Assembly: GCF_018873765.1 (NCBI RefSeq)
Contig: NC_057920.1
Location: 11,111,307 to 11,175,306, forward strand
Origin: Telopea speciosissima
Taxonomy: Eukaryota; Streptophyta; Magnoliopsida; Proteales; Proteaceae
Length of the DNA: 64,000 nucleotides
Direction: 5' to 3'
Shown here: positions 21,820 to 33,500 of the stretch, piece by piece
Numbering within the stretch: position 1 is the stretch's first letter
How the letters are laid out: each line of letters starts with the position of its first letter
The notes under the pieces: generated by a model
What the model saw: only the letters and a program-made list of their open reading frames with translations
Told to the model about the DNA's origin: nothing
Database searches by the model: none
Program-made: the position numbers and the translations under genes

Positions 21820-24200
21820 CCAAATCATATTAAGTAATGATTCCAAAAGTTTCCATTTTAGTTTTGAATTCCACTTCTCTTCGATTCTACAGAACTTTTA
21901 AATCCCTGAGCATGGACCAATATAAGGCAATCCAAAAACACAGTCCATAGCATCTCTCAATGAAGCGTTGGATTCTAAATATACTTGCACAACCCAAGGA
22001 ACTGCCATCGACCAAAGACATACCTTCTATTCATGTCTGAAATTGTAAATATGCAAAGAGTGTGTGTGGCACTGTGATGAAATCAAGCTATGGTAACCAT
22101 CTCATGAAATCAGATTCACTAACACAGCCAATGCAGGTCCAATTCCAATATATAGTAAGAAAGTAAGCATCAATCGAAAAAACAACCCTGTTCTTGGTGA
22201 TATCAAAGTACTCAAAAGCAGGAACTAAACCTCTAAAAGTTGGGAAGAACCAGGGAGCCCATTCATGCTCAGCTAATTAGGTTTGATCCCACAAGCAGTC
22301 CAGCCAAGCAGAGGTTACTGAAGGTGTATAAGGAAAGCCATTGAAGTGCCACTCTTTAGGAGGTCACGACCTAAAATACAAAATTGTTACAGTTAACAGT
22401 CTAGTTATAGCATATGTAACTCATCAGCTTACTTCAAATCAAAACAGAGGTAAAGTCCAAAATGACAAACATAGAGCAACATTAGAAAGATATATTACAA
22501 CACAGAGAACATATAGATATCATCATGAACTGGAATCTAATATAATGTGTAGTTGTAGTTTATGGCGACCAGCTGAAATCCAATCCAAAGTGTAGAAGCA
22601 CAAACCCAATTGCAACAACCAACCTTGGTCAAGCCTAGACAGAGATCTTTATGTTTGTGTGTGTGTGTATGTGCCGTGTAGGCCTCAGAAGAAAAGGGTG
22701 GAGAGTATTAACATGGATCAAAGAATCTTGCAAATGTCATCAACATTAGCCACACTCCATACAGATTCATTTAGGATCTAACTCAAACACAGTAGTTGCC
22801 AAGAAATGGTGCAGTTCTATGTGGTAAAAAATGGTTTTGTGCATGCTTTGTTTATAGCTTTGTTTCTGAACTTGTATTTCCTTTCTTCTCTACAAGTTCT
22901 AACAACTACCATTGAGAAGAAAGAGGAAAGCAAACAATTTCTGCAAAAAACTTCTATTAAGAAGATATAAAAGGAAGCTAGTAACCTGATCAAGAACATC
23001 CAGACCCCATATACAAAAGAACTACGTTGAAACAACTACATGATACGCAAAACACGAGGATGGTGCCATAAATAATTAGTATTCTCCAGATGCGCAACAG
23101 AAATACATAAAACAAGTACCATATCACAATACAGTTGGTACATGTCAAAAATGTCCTAGAGTGCCAATAATTATTTGTTGGATACATTTTGCAAAAAGGT
23201 AAATTTTCCCTGGAGACCATATTAAAGAACTATTAAATTTTGGAATACACAAGAAAACTCTTTGCAAGCATTCAAATGATTCTAAATGTTGTTTCCAAAG
23301 ATTAGTGTATAATAATAGAATGGTTGTGTTTTCCTGAGACAGGTCGTCCTGAGAATGTCTGTACCAAGAATACAATTGCACACCAGCTTCCAGGTGAGTG
23401 CAACTAGGGCAGGGACAATGGATCCTAGCATATACCAATGTTACGACCTACCCCTCAAACATACTCGTGACCTGCAAATTATGTCCCCTACAATGTCCAT
23501 ATAACCATGTAAAGGTAACGCTACAATGACTAGTATATGTTAAAAATTAACTCTTCCACCCATGGTTTGAGGAATCGGTTAAATCCGATCAAAATAGGAA
23601 GAGGAATCCAGTCAAATCCGATCAGGATTAGGAAATTCCGATTCTGATTCGGGCAGATTCAAATTGATCAATTTGTACTTGATTTCTAGGGTTCAGGCCA
23701 ATCGGCCTGAACTGGAATCGGCAGGGACTGATTCCATTTGATTACGCTTACTTGAACCATGCTTCCACCCAACCATAAAAATATTTTAAGTGTAATATAT
23801 ACATCTAGAAAGACATCAGTAAGTCTGAAAATATATATATCATTTTGTGCCATATTTTGAGCTTAATTTCAATTTGGGACAGGTCATATGAGACTTCAAC
23901 ACTAGCCTATCCTTGAGAAACTTTCAAAACTGGGTCACTGCGGATTTTGCCTCTCAAAAGCATTCAGGTTTGTACAGCCCAAGTTGCAACCTAACTCATA
24001 ACTAATCCTGCAAAAATTGAGTCTCAATCTCTCAGCATAGAAATTGAGTACTTCATCGGCTCTGTAGTTCCAAATTGAAATTCTGCCTAGTGAAAAGTTA
24101 AAATTGATGCTGCTTGGACCCATAATATTCACAACCCCATATTGGATTTCCTCAGCGAAAAGGGCCTTCTACATGAATATAGCATCAAGAACAGAGAATA
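21820..24200. other. Intergenic, no gene recognised
   Basis: AT-rich. Its minus-strand ORFs (22817-23438) have no domain I know. A (GT)n tract is near 22655. At about 23560-23760 an imperfect inverted unit (GGAATCGGTTAAATCCGATC ... TTGAACCATGCTTCC) looks like another small CATGGTT-ended element. Confidence 0.45.
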
Positions 24201-25335
24201 TATGATGGATAAAGGAAGCTTACAAGGAACTCTTGCTACGTCCACGCCCTTGCCCAGAAGCTCCACCTCTCAGAGTTTTCCTTGCACTGCTGTCCGACCG
24301 AGGAGCTCTGAGGCAAGTTAGGGGAACCATCTCTTCAACCGCTCGAAAGCTGCAAACTTTTAAGATAATTTCCTGCTTCTCCTGCTTCTGCACTGGATCG
24401 ACAAGCTCGAACAAACAAATGTCATCTTCCTCTATGTTGTTTTCGAGATCAAAATCAGCCCAACCCTTCGAAAACGTTCCACCAACAGGGTTTTGTCTAG
24501 GTTTAAACATGACAATCTTTTTATGGTCTTCGCAGCAAAGAGTGCAATATTTTTTCTTTGGAGGAAAATGCTTCAGAGCGAAGTCGTAAGGAATCGTCTA
24601 CAAATACAACAATTTGGTAGATTAGGGAATAAAGTTACAAAGATGCATAAACCAAAGAAATAGAGCTCAGCTTTATAGTTACCAACTGAAATCCTCTATA
24701 AACATGGGACTTTCGCATGACGACCAAGAAGCTCCCATTCGAGGAAGTAGCAAAGGCTTCGTCGGCCAATTGTTGGATTTTTTTCTTTTCTTCTTCAGTT
24801 GTAGGCCGTCTACCAGATTTATGTTCACGAACACTTGAACTTGAAGTTCGATGGCGGAATTTCACCTGATTCTTCTAATTCATCACCTGAAGAACAATCT
24901 CACCTAATTCATCACTAAAAGCCGAACCTTCCAATCGAACAATGGAGAAGCAAATTAGAATTTCAGAACAGAAGACCACAAACTGAATTACAAAAACAAA
25001 TATATTAGAAGGGAAGATAAACAAAAGGAAATTGGTACCAGAACTAGAAGATTCGTGCTCTTCACTCCTAAATTTCTGTTTCACAGTGACGGTTCTAGTG
25101 CTCGGACAGTATCCCAACCCTTGCAACAGGAGCTTCAGAGGGAGTATGTTGAGTAGATGGTTGCAGCGGCAGCGTTGGGTGTGGCTTCACCCTGTCGCTT
25201 CGATGCTTCTTCGATGATGTGGGTGCTCCAAATAGGTTGGGTGAACGAGGGGCTGAAGGTGAAACTTCCTCATAATCGTCCCAGGTGACGTGGCAGCCTC
25301 GACGAAAAAACGAACAAGCTTTCTCACAGAAGCTT

Positions 25336-26205
25336 TAAAAAACGGTGTATCCAATGCACAAAGCTCCCGCCACCGCGAGGTCTAGAAAGGGTCATAATGT
25401 ACGCGGCCTTACCCCTGCTGTAGTTTTGTAATACAATGTATGGTCTTCTGTTTTGTAATTCCGATTTGCTTCTCCATTGTTCGATTGAAAGGTTCGGCAT
25501 TTAGTGATGAATTAGGTGAAGATTGTTCTTCAGGTGATGAATTAGATGAACCAAGTGAAATTCGACCGTCGGGCTTCAAGTATAAGTGTTCGTGAACATA
25601 AATCTGGTAGACAACCTGCAACTGAAGAAGAAAAGAAAAAAATCCAACAACTGACAGACGAAGTCTTTGCTGCTCCCTCGAATGGGAGCTTCTTGGTCGT
25701 CATGCGAAAGTCCCATGTTTATAGAGGATTTCAATTGGTAACTATAAAGCTTAGCTCTACTTCTTTGGTTTATGCATCTTTGTAACTTTATTCCATAATC
25801 TACCAAATCGTTGTATTTGTAGCCGATTCCTTACGACTTCGCTCTGAAGCATTTTCCTCCAAAAAAACAAATATTGCACCCTCTTCTACGAAGGCCATAA
25901 AAAGATTGTCATGTTTAAACCTAGACAAAACCCTGCTGGTGGAACGTTTTCAAAGGGTTGGGCTGATTTTGATCTAGAGAACAGCATAGAGGAAGATGAC
26001 ATTTGTTTGTTAGCTTGTCGATCAGAGGCGAGAGGAGCAGAAAATTGTCTTAGAAGTTCGCATCTTTGGAACGGTTGAAGAGATGGTTCCCCTGACTTGC
26101 CTCAGAACTCCTCGGCCGGGCAGCAGCGCAAGTAAAACTCAGAGCGGTGGAGCTTCTAGACGAGGGCGTGATCGAAAATGGGTCATAATGTACCCAGCTT
26201 CACAG
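25336..26205 (+). pseudogene. Inverted duplicate of the 3' half of REM gene H
   Basis: The plus strand repeats the order found on the minus strand at 25030-24220: DELGEDCSSGDELDE-type linker, SVREHKSGRQPATEEEKKK, NGSFLVVMRKSHVYRGFQL (exon 25546-25740), then the second-B3 C-terminal exon (about 25822-26150). That last exon carries indels relative to the minus copy, so it is not translatable throughout. An Au SINE piece (about 25350-25425) sits at the left junction, and GGGTCATAATGTAC occurs near both junctions. It interrupts exon 2 of gene H. Confidence 0.72.
25350..25425 (-). mobile_element. Au-type SINE fragment at the inverted-duplication junction
   Basis: The minus strand reads GGTAAGGCCGCGTACATTATG and then GCGGTGGCGGGAGC, the typical 3' half of an Au SINE. 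It is truncated at both ends. Confidence 0.6.
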
Positions 26206-26935
26206 AAGCTTTCATGATCGAAAATGGAGACATCGAAATGTAAATGCCAGTGTATCTGAACACCAACAGATTCCCTGCTTCCAGGCAATTATCTTTTACG
26301 AACTGTGACCAACCATTTTGGGAAAAGAAACCATCTTGGATCTTATTCAACTCCACCCACCAAGTCTTCCTAGAAGGACCTTTCAGACTAACAATTCCAC
26401 AAAGCTCCTAAACATTCTGAACAAACTTGCTCATATTTGCTCTGCAATTATCAAAGAACATGGAAATCATTAATAAAACACAGAGAAATAGAGAGAGGAA
26501 AGAGGTAAAATTAGACTTACGAGCTGACGATCGAAACCCTAAGGCAGAACCTGGTAGAATCGCTTGGACTGAAACCCGGTCTAGTAAACATATTCGTGAT
26601 TAATGCAGGTTTCATCCATTTTTGTTCCAACTGCTCCAAAAATACCAAGGAAGAAGAAGAACAGAAAAGGGAAAGGGAGAGAGCACTAAAAAAAGGACAA
26701 GAGAAGGAAAAGTAAGATAAGAGGTGCAGGGTGAAGGTGAAAGAAATAAGTGGTGCTTTGTCAGGTTGCAGTTTCACCAAATAACCACCTGGAGATCATG
26801 TAGTTGTGGAGTTACAATTTGACTACTTTACTCTCACTGCGCGTGGGGATTAGCCTCTGGAACAAGCCTCATAACTAGTGACGTTACAGAAGAAAGATAA
26901 AGGAGAAAGATGGTTCAAATCGATACAATCGAGGG

Positions 26936-27167
26936 CATAGTTCTAAGTATCGGTATTGTATTGGACGATACGTATCGATTTTGCTAGTCACTGATAGTAT
27001 ATCGGTAGCACGATAAGGACAAAGAGTAAAATGATTAGAAAACTCATTTTAAAGAATTTCAGGGGTAATTTTGTTCGATATAATCGATCTAGGTCGATAC
27101 CGTATTGATATCGTATAGATTTTATATGTTGCCGATACCCGTTCCAATACCGTGTACTAAAACCATG
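26936..27167. mobile_element. hAT-like MITE, 'TATCGG' family copy 3, with perfect target duplication
   Basis: Flanked by identical ATCGAGGG (26928-26935 and 27168-27175), an 8-bp duplication typical of hAT elements. The ends are CATAGTTCTAAGTATCGGTA and the inverse of CATGGTTTTAGTACACGGTA. The interior is rich in TATCG/CGATA words. 232 bp, non-coding. This copy defines the family boundaries. Confidence 0.85.
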
Positions 27168-27379
27168 ATCGAGGGGCTTTAGCCTTTAGAGGAACCCACG
27201 GTCCAACCAACCATCACCGGGTAACCCAGGACATGTAAGATCTAGCAACCCTTATACGGATCAACAGATCAGGGGCTATGAGAACCATTGTGAATTGTGG
27301 AGATTATAGTGTTTCAGAAACCATTTAAACCAATCTGGTCCAACCAAAATAAGCCCAAAACCAAACTGACCTTTAATAA

Positions 27380-27381
27380 TC

Positions 27382-27422
<41 letters not shown>
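27380..27422. repeat. (GA)n microsatellite
   Basis: About 19 uninterrupted GA units starting after CATATGA. Shorter GA/CT tracts occur near 3967, 35672 and 55061. Confidence 0.9.
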
Positions 27423-27639
27423 CACACATCGTCAACCATCGGGGCATCTTTGTAGTGTGAAAAAATGTGTAATGCATCATCCGATGACCGGGGTATTGGG
27501 CGGTGTGTCCAAGCATTACAGCCCATTGGATGTACGTTGCACATTGTGTCGCACTATAGAAGACCCAAGGACGATGCCCTCCAAGGAGAGGGGCCCAATC
27601 CAAGAAAGAGAGATATAGAATCACCACCATGAATCACCG

Positions 27640-29080
27640 TTGCAACCCTCACTCTACTAGCAATCTTCTGTTGTAATTTGCAACCGAGTCACCACTACAA
27701 CCCTCCCTCTTCAAACCTGCAAAACCTCTCTCTCTCTTTCTCTCTCCATGTCTTCTCTCCGATCAGAAGGTCTTCATTTTGAGCTTAGTCAATGGAGTTT
27801 GTGGCCACATAGAAGTTAATATGAAAATTTTATAATAAACAATTAGGTCATCTCAATATATACTTTAAAAATAGATCTAAACTCGAAACGAAAAACCAGT
27901 GAACAAGTGCTAATAAGGGGTAAATTTTTTATTACATTACTCATGTGAGAAAACCATTATGCTAAAATATAAAGATTGGACTATCAATTGATCCCCATTT
28001 TAAGGTTTGTTGGAAAACTCGTTGTCGGACTTGATTCATAGTTCTTTGTTGTTCAAACTAAATAGTTTCATTTTTTGTAATTTTTTAACCGTTTCAAATT
28101 CTTATAAGTGGAATTAATCAAATTTAATTTTTTTGTTCTATTTTGAAATTTATTTATATTTTATCCCTTTTCTCAAAACTTCGTTCCATGTGGCTTCATC
28201 CTTTTGGGCCATAATTTGCCAATTAGAATGTAGGGCAAAACTGGTCCATAAATTAAGGCTAGTTGCCTCAAAGCAGGAAAACACGCTCCATTGACATACA
28301 AGGCCTAAGGAGACCGAACAAAACTTTTTAGCCCAATATTGCCTCGAAAGTTGACGATCTGGATTTAGTGCTTGGTATCGGAACGGATATCGGGAACATG
28401 TAAAACCGATATGATATCAATATGGTATCGGCGTAGATCGGCTGTATCGAACAAAATTACCCTTAAAATTTCTTTAAAAATGAGTTTTCTAACCATTTTA
28501 CCCTTTATTCATATCGTGCTATTGATACGATATCGATATCGATGACTAATAAAACCGATACGTATCTCCCAATACGGATGATACAATACCGATACTTAGA
28601 ACCATGCCTTAGACAGAACCTAAGAAAAGGCTATGAGCAAGATGAGCTTAAACCCTTTGGCCTATGATTGTACATAAATTCAGCCCAGTTGAACCAGTTG
28701 TGACATTAATTCGTAACACGAGCACTTGCCAACCCTACTTCCCTAACTTGAGTACAAGGGATTTTTGGTTCACCCGGATAAACCAGTTCTGACGTTAATC
28801 CATAGTACGGACACTTGCCAAGCTTACTTTTCCCAACTTGTTTGGGGACAAGAAATTTTTGGTTCACCCAGTCCTTTCTCATGGTGGAGAGAGGGGTCTT
28901 GCTGGGTCATATCTTCTCATGATAGATGAAATCAAATGGTCGCCATCTAGATTTGGGTTTAGGACTCATAAATTTCTCTTTTCTTTTCAAAAAGAGATTG
29001 GTTTCAAATGTAATTAGTCAAACCAATGGTTTGGGTAAGTGTCAAATTACTGATAAACCATATCTAGAAACAGCCCCTCT
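27640..29080. other. Intergenic with one reversed 'TATCGG' MITE (about 28368-28606) and a short direct repeat
   Basis: 28368-28606 is a reverse-orientation copy of the 26936 element, ending ACTTAGAACCATG. Two direct units of about 95 bp (about 28690 and 28785) share ACACTTGCCAA...TTTTTGGTTCACCC with small differences. No gene recognised. Confidence 0.55.
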
Positions 29081-29088
29081 GCAAAAGC

Positions 29089-29170
29089 AAGGGTAATGCT
29101 ACGTACATTATGATCCTTTGCAGACCTCGCAATGGCGGAAGCCTCGTGCATTGGGTTTGTCCTCTTTTAT
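29089..29170 (+). mobile_element. Au-type SINE fragment
   Basis: GTACATTATGATCC, then CAGACCTCGCAATGGCGGA and GCCTCGTGCATTGGG followed by CCTCTTTTATT. This is the 3' half of an Au SINE in plus orientation, lacking the tRNA-like head. Confidence 0.65.
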
Positions 29171-30549
29171 TATTATTTAATTACTGATAAAACATACCTA
29201 ATTATGAAGTTTAAACAAATTTTAAATAGTTTTATGGGTCAATCTTACTATGGTTATTTTGATCATTTATCCTAAAACCTTTCATTGAGAGAGAGAGATG
29301 GGTCACCTCTCCCACCAAAAATAAAAAGGACCGAGTTTCCCTCCATGAATGGGATCCCATTCATTGTGGGGCAGGAATGGGTATCATGAGGGTATTTTGG
29401 AACCTACAAAACCCTAGGAGCGGTTTGTGAACCCTAGGATGGTGGGTGAACCATCCTCTATGGATAGAAGGAAACTTAGTCCAAATAAAAATATCCATTT
29501 CAACATTGCTGATAACTTCTCCAAAGTGACAAAATGTGATGTCTACAACTTGGTATACAATTGAGCAACAACCTCCTCCAAGTCCAAGCATCTCTCTCCC
29601 CATTATACCCACCCAAATTATTCTTTTAATGTTATGTGCTAGAATTAAACTCAGTTCTAGGGTTGTCCTAAACCTTTGGATGGGAATGTTTACATTGGAT
29701 TGATGAAATAGCTCCAAGTTTAAACTGTGAAAAAACTGTTGGATTATAATCTTCTATCTCAATGCACATGGACTAAAATCCCAATTGTTGAAAACTTAAA
29801 TACTTTTTATCAACCTTTGTGATAGAATATTTCAATAAAATCTGAGCTGCTGCATCTCATATGGATCCCTTCTATTCATAGAGCTAAGATTTCTACTTGT
29901 ACATACATATATAGCAAAACTGAACCATTCTATTTTTTTAAGGACTATATGGGTATTTCGGTAAATTTTCTGTATAGGGTTTTCGCTATAAATCTGTAGC
30001 GAGAGTTCTTTCTTTGTATTAAAAAATCTGGGAGAGGTGTGAGGAACGAGTGACTGTAACCCTATTCTCCATTGATAAGGAAACAGATCCTCATCTCACC
30101 ATGGACGTAGGCAACCTTGCCAAACCACGTAAATCTTTGTGTGCATTGTGTGATTGTGTTTGCGATTTCCATTCTTCTCTGCATCGTGTTAGGTTTTACA
30201 TCTATGCACAGAGATAAGAATTCTACTTGTACATACATATATAGCAAAACTGAACCCATTCTTGTTACAGAGACAAGATTTCTACTTGTTCATACATATA
30301 TAGCAAAACTGAAAGCAAAGCACAGTGCATATAAATTTTTTTAATGAGTTTCTATGCTAAAATATCTAATGAAACCATGCCCATACCAACATTGTCTTTC
30401 TCAATGCAAAAATGAAAAGACTGGAGTAGCATTTCCTACAACATTCTATTGGCTTTTTTCTGGGACTGTACTTATCATAGGATGCTAGGAAATAACAGGA
30501 TGATACCCCATCCTGACAGAAGATTTCAAATTTGTTCTTCAGTAGCATA

Positions 30550-33500
30550 TTACACTTTCTTAACTGCTTGGAAAATATGGACATGCATTTCAAACTTACC
30601 CACAAGCTCAAAAACGCAGATATCTGCTTCTTGAAGTTTATTAGCACGTACAAACTCCCGCCAACCTCCACATAGGAAAGTCCTTCCCCTGCTGGTATAA
30701 ACTAAGTTTATTCTCCAAGCTTGGCCTTTTCTGTTCCGAAGGGTAACCTTTCCGTTCTGTTGAATATGACCATGTGTTCTGGCAAATTTGATTGGGATAT
30801 ACTGTGTGAATAATGTTCGATTAGTAAAAGAAGAATCAATAATAATAACAAAAAATTCCTGTTAATAAAAGAATAGCTTGCAACATCCTTGGAAGGCTTT
30901 GAATAGGTGTCATCCATCCTTATTATTAGATATCTCTTTCTTTAACTTTATAGAAAGGTTTAGCACCTTCATAGAGCAGCTGATCCACCTCTGGACTTTT
31001 TAGCTTCCTTTCATTATTTCATATAATGAAATCATGTTGTTCTATCTCAAACGTTTGGACATTGGGCATCGCTCGCCTAATCCAAAACTATAATTACTGA
31101 AATAACAAGAAGCATTGGGAGGGAAGATAGATAGAGAAGTTGAACATTTCAGTACTGCTTTTGCATCTTTCAGAGGTCATTGTGAAATATTTTAACTAAC
31201 TCACATATGAAATCTAGAACCTTGTAAAATATAACAGGAACGATTGTACAAGTGCATTAACATATGCAGGGATGCAACTAATGTCCCATATAGGTGCCAC
31301 GACGTCTACCATGATGGCTTTTAGAAGGTGAATACCAAATTCAACTTTGTGAACTTCAGAGCAATATTGTTCTAAATTTTTCTACCCAGACAATTCTTTT
31401 TAGAAGTCCAAGCAGCACCACAGCTAAACAAGTCAGATACAATAAATCCCACAAAATCTAAATTAAATTCCTCGAGAATAATTGTTAGTACATTGTTGAC
31501 AATATGGGCAGACAGATATAGAAAAACACACATACATGGCAATTAGTTCTGCCAAGAATGCAGCACTATCAATTTTTATCTTGAAGAAAACCAACAGTAG
31601 AATAACTAACAGCGAAGAAATACTTAGGCCTCTGCAGAAAACAAATGAAAGTATAATAAGATGCTACAACCCAAAACAGTGAACCTTCAATTCCCAATTT
31701 TGTATATGAACCAAGAATACTAAACAAAAAATGACAAACCACGTCACCATTTGATATCCAAATACAGACAATCCAATTATTTAGTTCATGGGTAACTTCT
31801 CCACCTCAGCCAGGGACCATCAACCATGTAAATGGAATCCCATCTAGAAGCTTCAATAGTTTTTTTACCTTTTTATCTAATCCTGACCAAGGAATTCTGG
31901 AAAGCTAACACATACTTGGAATATGGTATAAGTATTAATCCAAGCATTCAACCCTAAGATGCTAGGGTTTTCCATTTTAGCTAGCAATCTGAAATATTCC
32001 ACTGGGAACAATAAGCTTGGGTTTCCTGCAGATCTCTACTCTACCTCTACAACGATAAAATATGGGCTGCAAGTTTAAGGCTCCAAAGATGGAGAGTCAA
32101 AGTTGAAACCTTTTTAAAATATTTCACTTATGATCTTAACTGGTCATGAGGTGCTTTACAATGTCCTATAAGATTAAATTGACTCAATCTTTCTACACCC
32201 TAGCCCAGTTTGCAACTGCATCCAACTCTCCCATGTTTGGAGATAGATAGTGCACTGGGAAGTTTTATTACAGAAATTAGTCAGCTAGTTATGTATAGGT
32301 TTGGCTTAATTAAAATGTTGATCATAAGATTGTAAAAAGAAGCAACCAAGTTGCATAAAAACTCACCACAACTCCCCTGGACACATTTGATGTAGTTAAA
32401 CACCTCAAAAAACAAGGAAACTTTGAAGTAAAAGACTTTGCTTCTTTCCAAACTTTTGCCTTTTCTTCTTCACTTGGAGGCCGCCTTCTTGAAGAGGAGC
32501 ATATAGTTTTTGATTGTGGTTCACGGGTCAGCTCAACATTCTCTCTTCTAGCTTTTTTAAGCCCCTTTGGTTTAACAGTTGGAAGGCGTTGCCCTGTTGC
32601 ATGTAAACCAATGCCACAAAAGCATTTATATGGTACCTAGAAGTAAAAATATATTTCTGTACTAGTTCTCACTTATTGGACGAAGCAACATCCAAAAGAA
32701 ATATGAACTGAAGGACTATGAATCAAAAGAATTTTAATTTCTAGATCCAGTCAGTGACTTGTCAAGAGTTCAAAATTCACACATACTAAAAAACTAATGA
32801 AGTTTTGGTAATCTTAGAAACATTTGGACTCAGTATTCTTTCACCCACAGTCCACTTTTGGTGGTTAGATGAGAAACCTGGAGCAGTGTCAAGGGCATTT
32901 CAGACCTTTAAACCATAGGGGAAGTAATTCTGAGATCACAGTGGTGGGTGTATGTTTATCGTGGGTGAAGAAAAACTTTCTCCTAAACATTTTGATTGAT
33001 TAAAATAGAAATATCTGCATGTGCATTCAAATGCAAAAAAGGGACAGTTGCATTTACAGTTAAAGTGGAAAGATATGGCCAGAAATTGAAGAGGTGCAAG
33101 TAATTTTTCGCATTCATACCTGGATTATCTTTACTGTCTTTTTGAACAGAGTCAGTAGAAGTCTTTGATGGTTTATCACATTTCTTAGCTCCATTGGAGA
33201 AGGCAGGTTCTTGATTTGGTTTGGTACTAAACACATAATCTCTTTCACATGCACTCTCATCAAAAATGTTTACATCAAAACACGTATTTCCATCATATCC
33301 AAAGACGAGAAAGTTATAGTCATAGATGGAGTGATCTTTTACAAAATCTTGCCAGCCATCCTCTAGATATGTACCATCTGTAGTTTTATTTAATTTGATG
33401 CGCCAGTGACTACCACTGGAATCCTCTATGGTGGCAAATTTATATGCTTCTGTCGAAATGTGCTCCGCAAAGTCTGGTGGGATCCGCTGCAAGTTATTAA

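Larger units (their letters stand above)
24220..26619 (-). pseudogene. REM-type B3 gene H, decayed and split by an inverted copy of its own 3' half
   Basis: Minus-strand pieces in order: exon 1 (26619 to about 26521, reading KRFYQVLP and FDRQL with two in-frame stops); exon 2 (about 26445-26206, with SRKTWWVEL, NGWSQFVKDNCLEAGN, LLVFRYTG and a frameshift); the rest of exon 2 and linker (about 25335-25038, ESFCEKACSFFRRG then KKHRSD); and second-B3 exons (about 24860-24690 with SFLVVMRKSHVYRGFQL, and 24599..24220 with TIPYDFALKHFPPKKKY, GTFSKGWADFDLENN, DDICLFELV and a basic tail ending SKSSL). The two halves of exon 2 are separated by 25336-26205, which is a reversed copy of the gene's 3' part. 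Upstream stops and the split make this a pseudogene, although the terminal B3 exon is still open. Confidence 0.78.
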
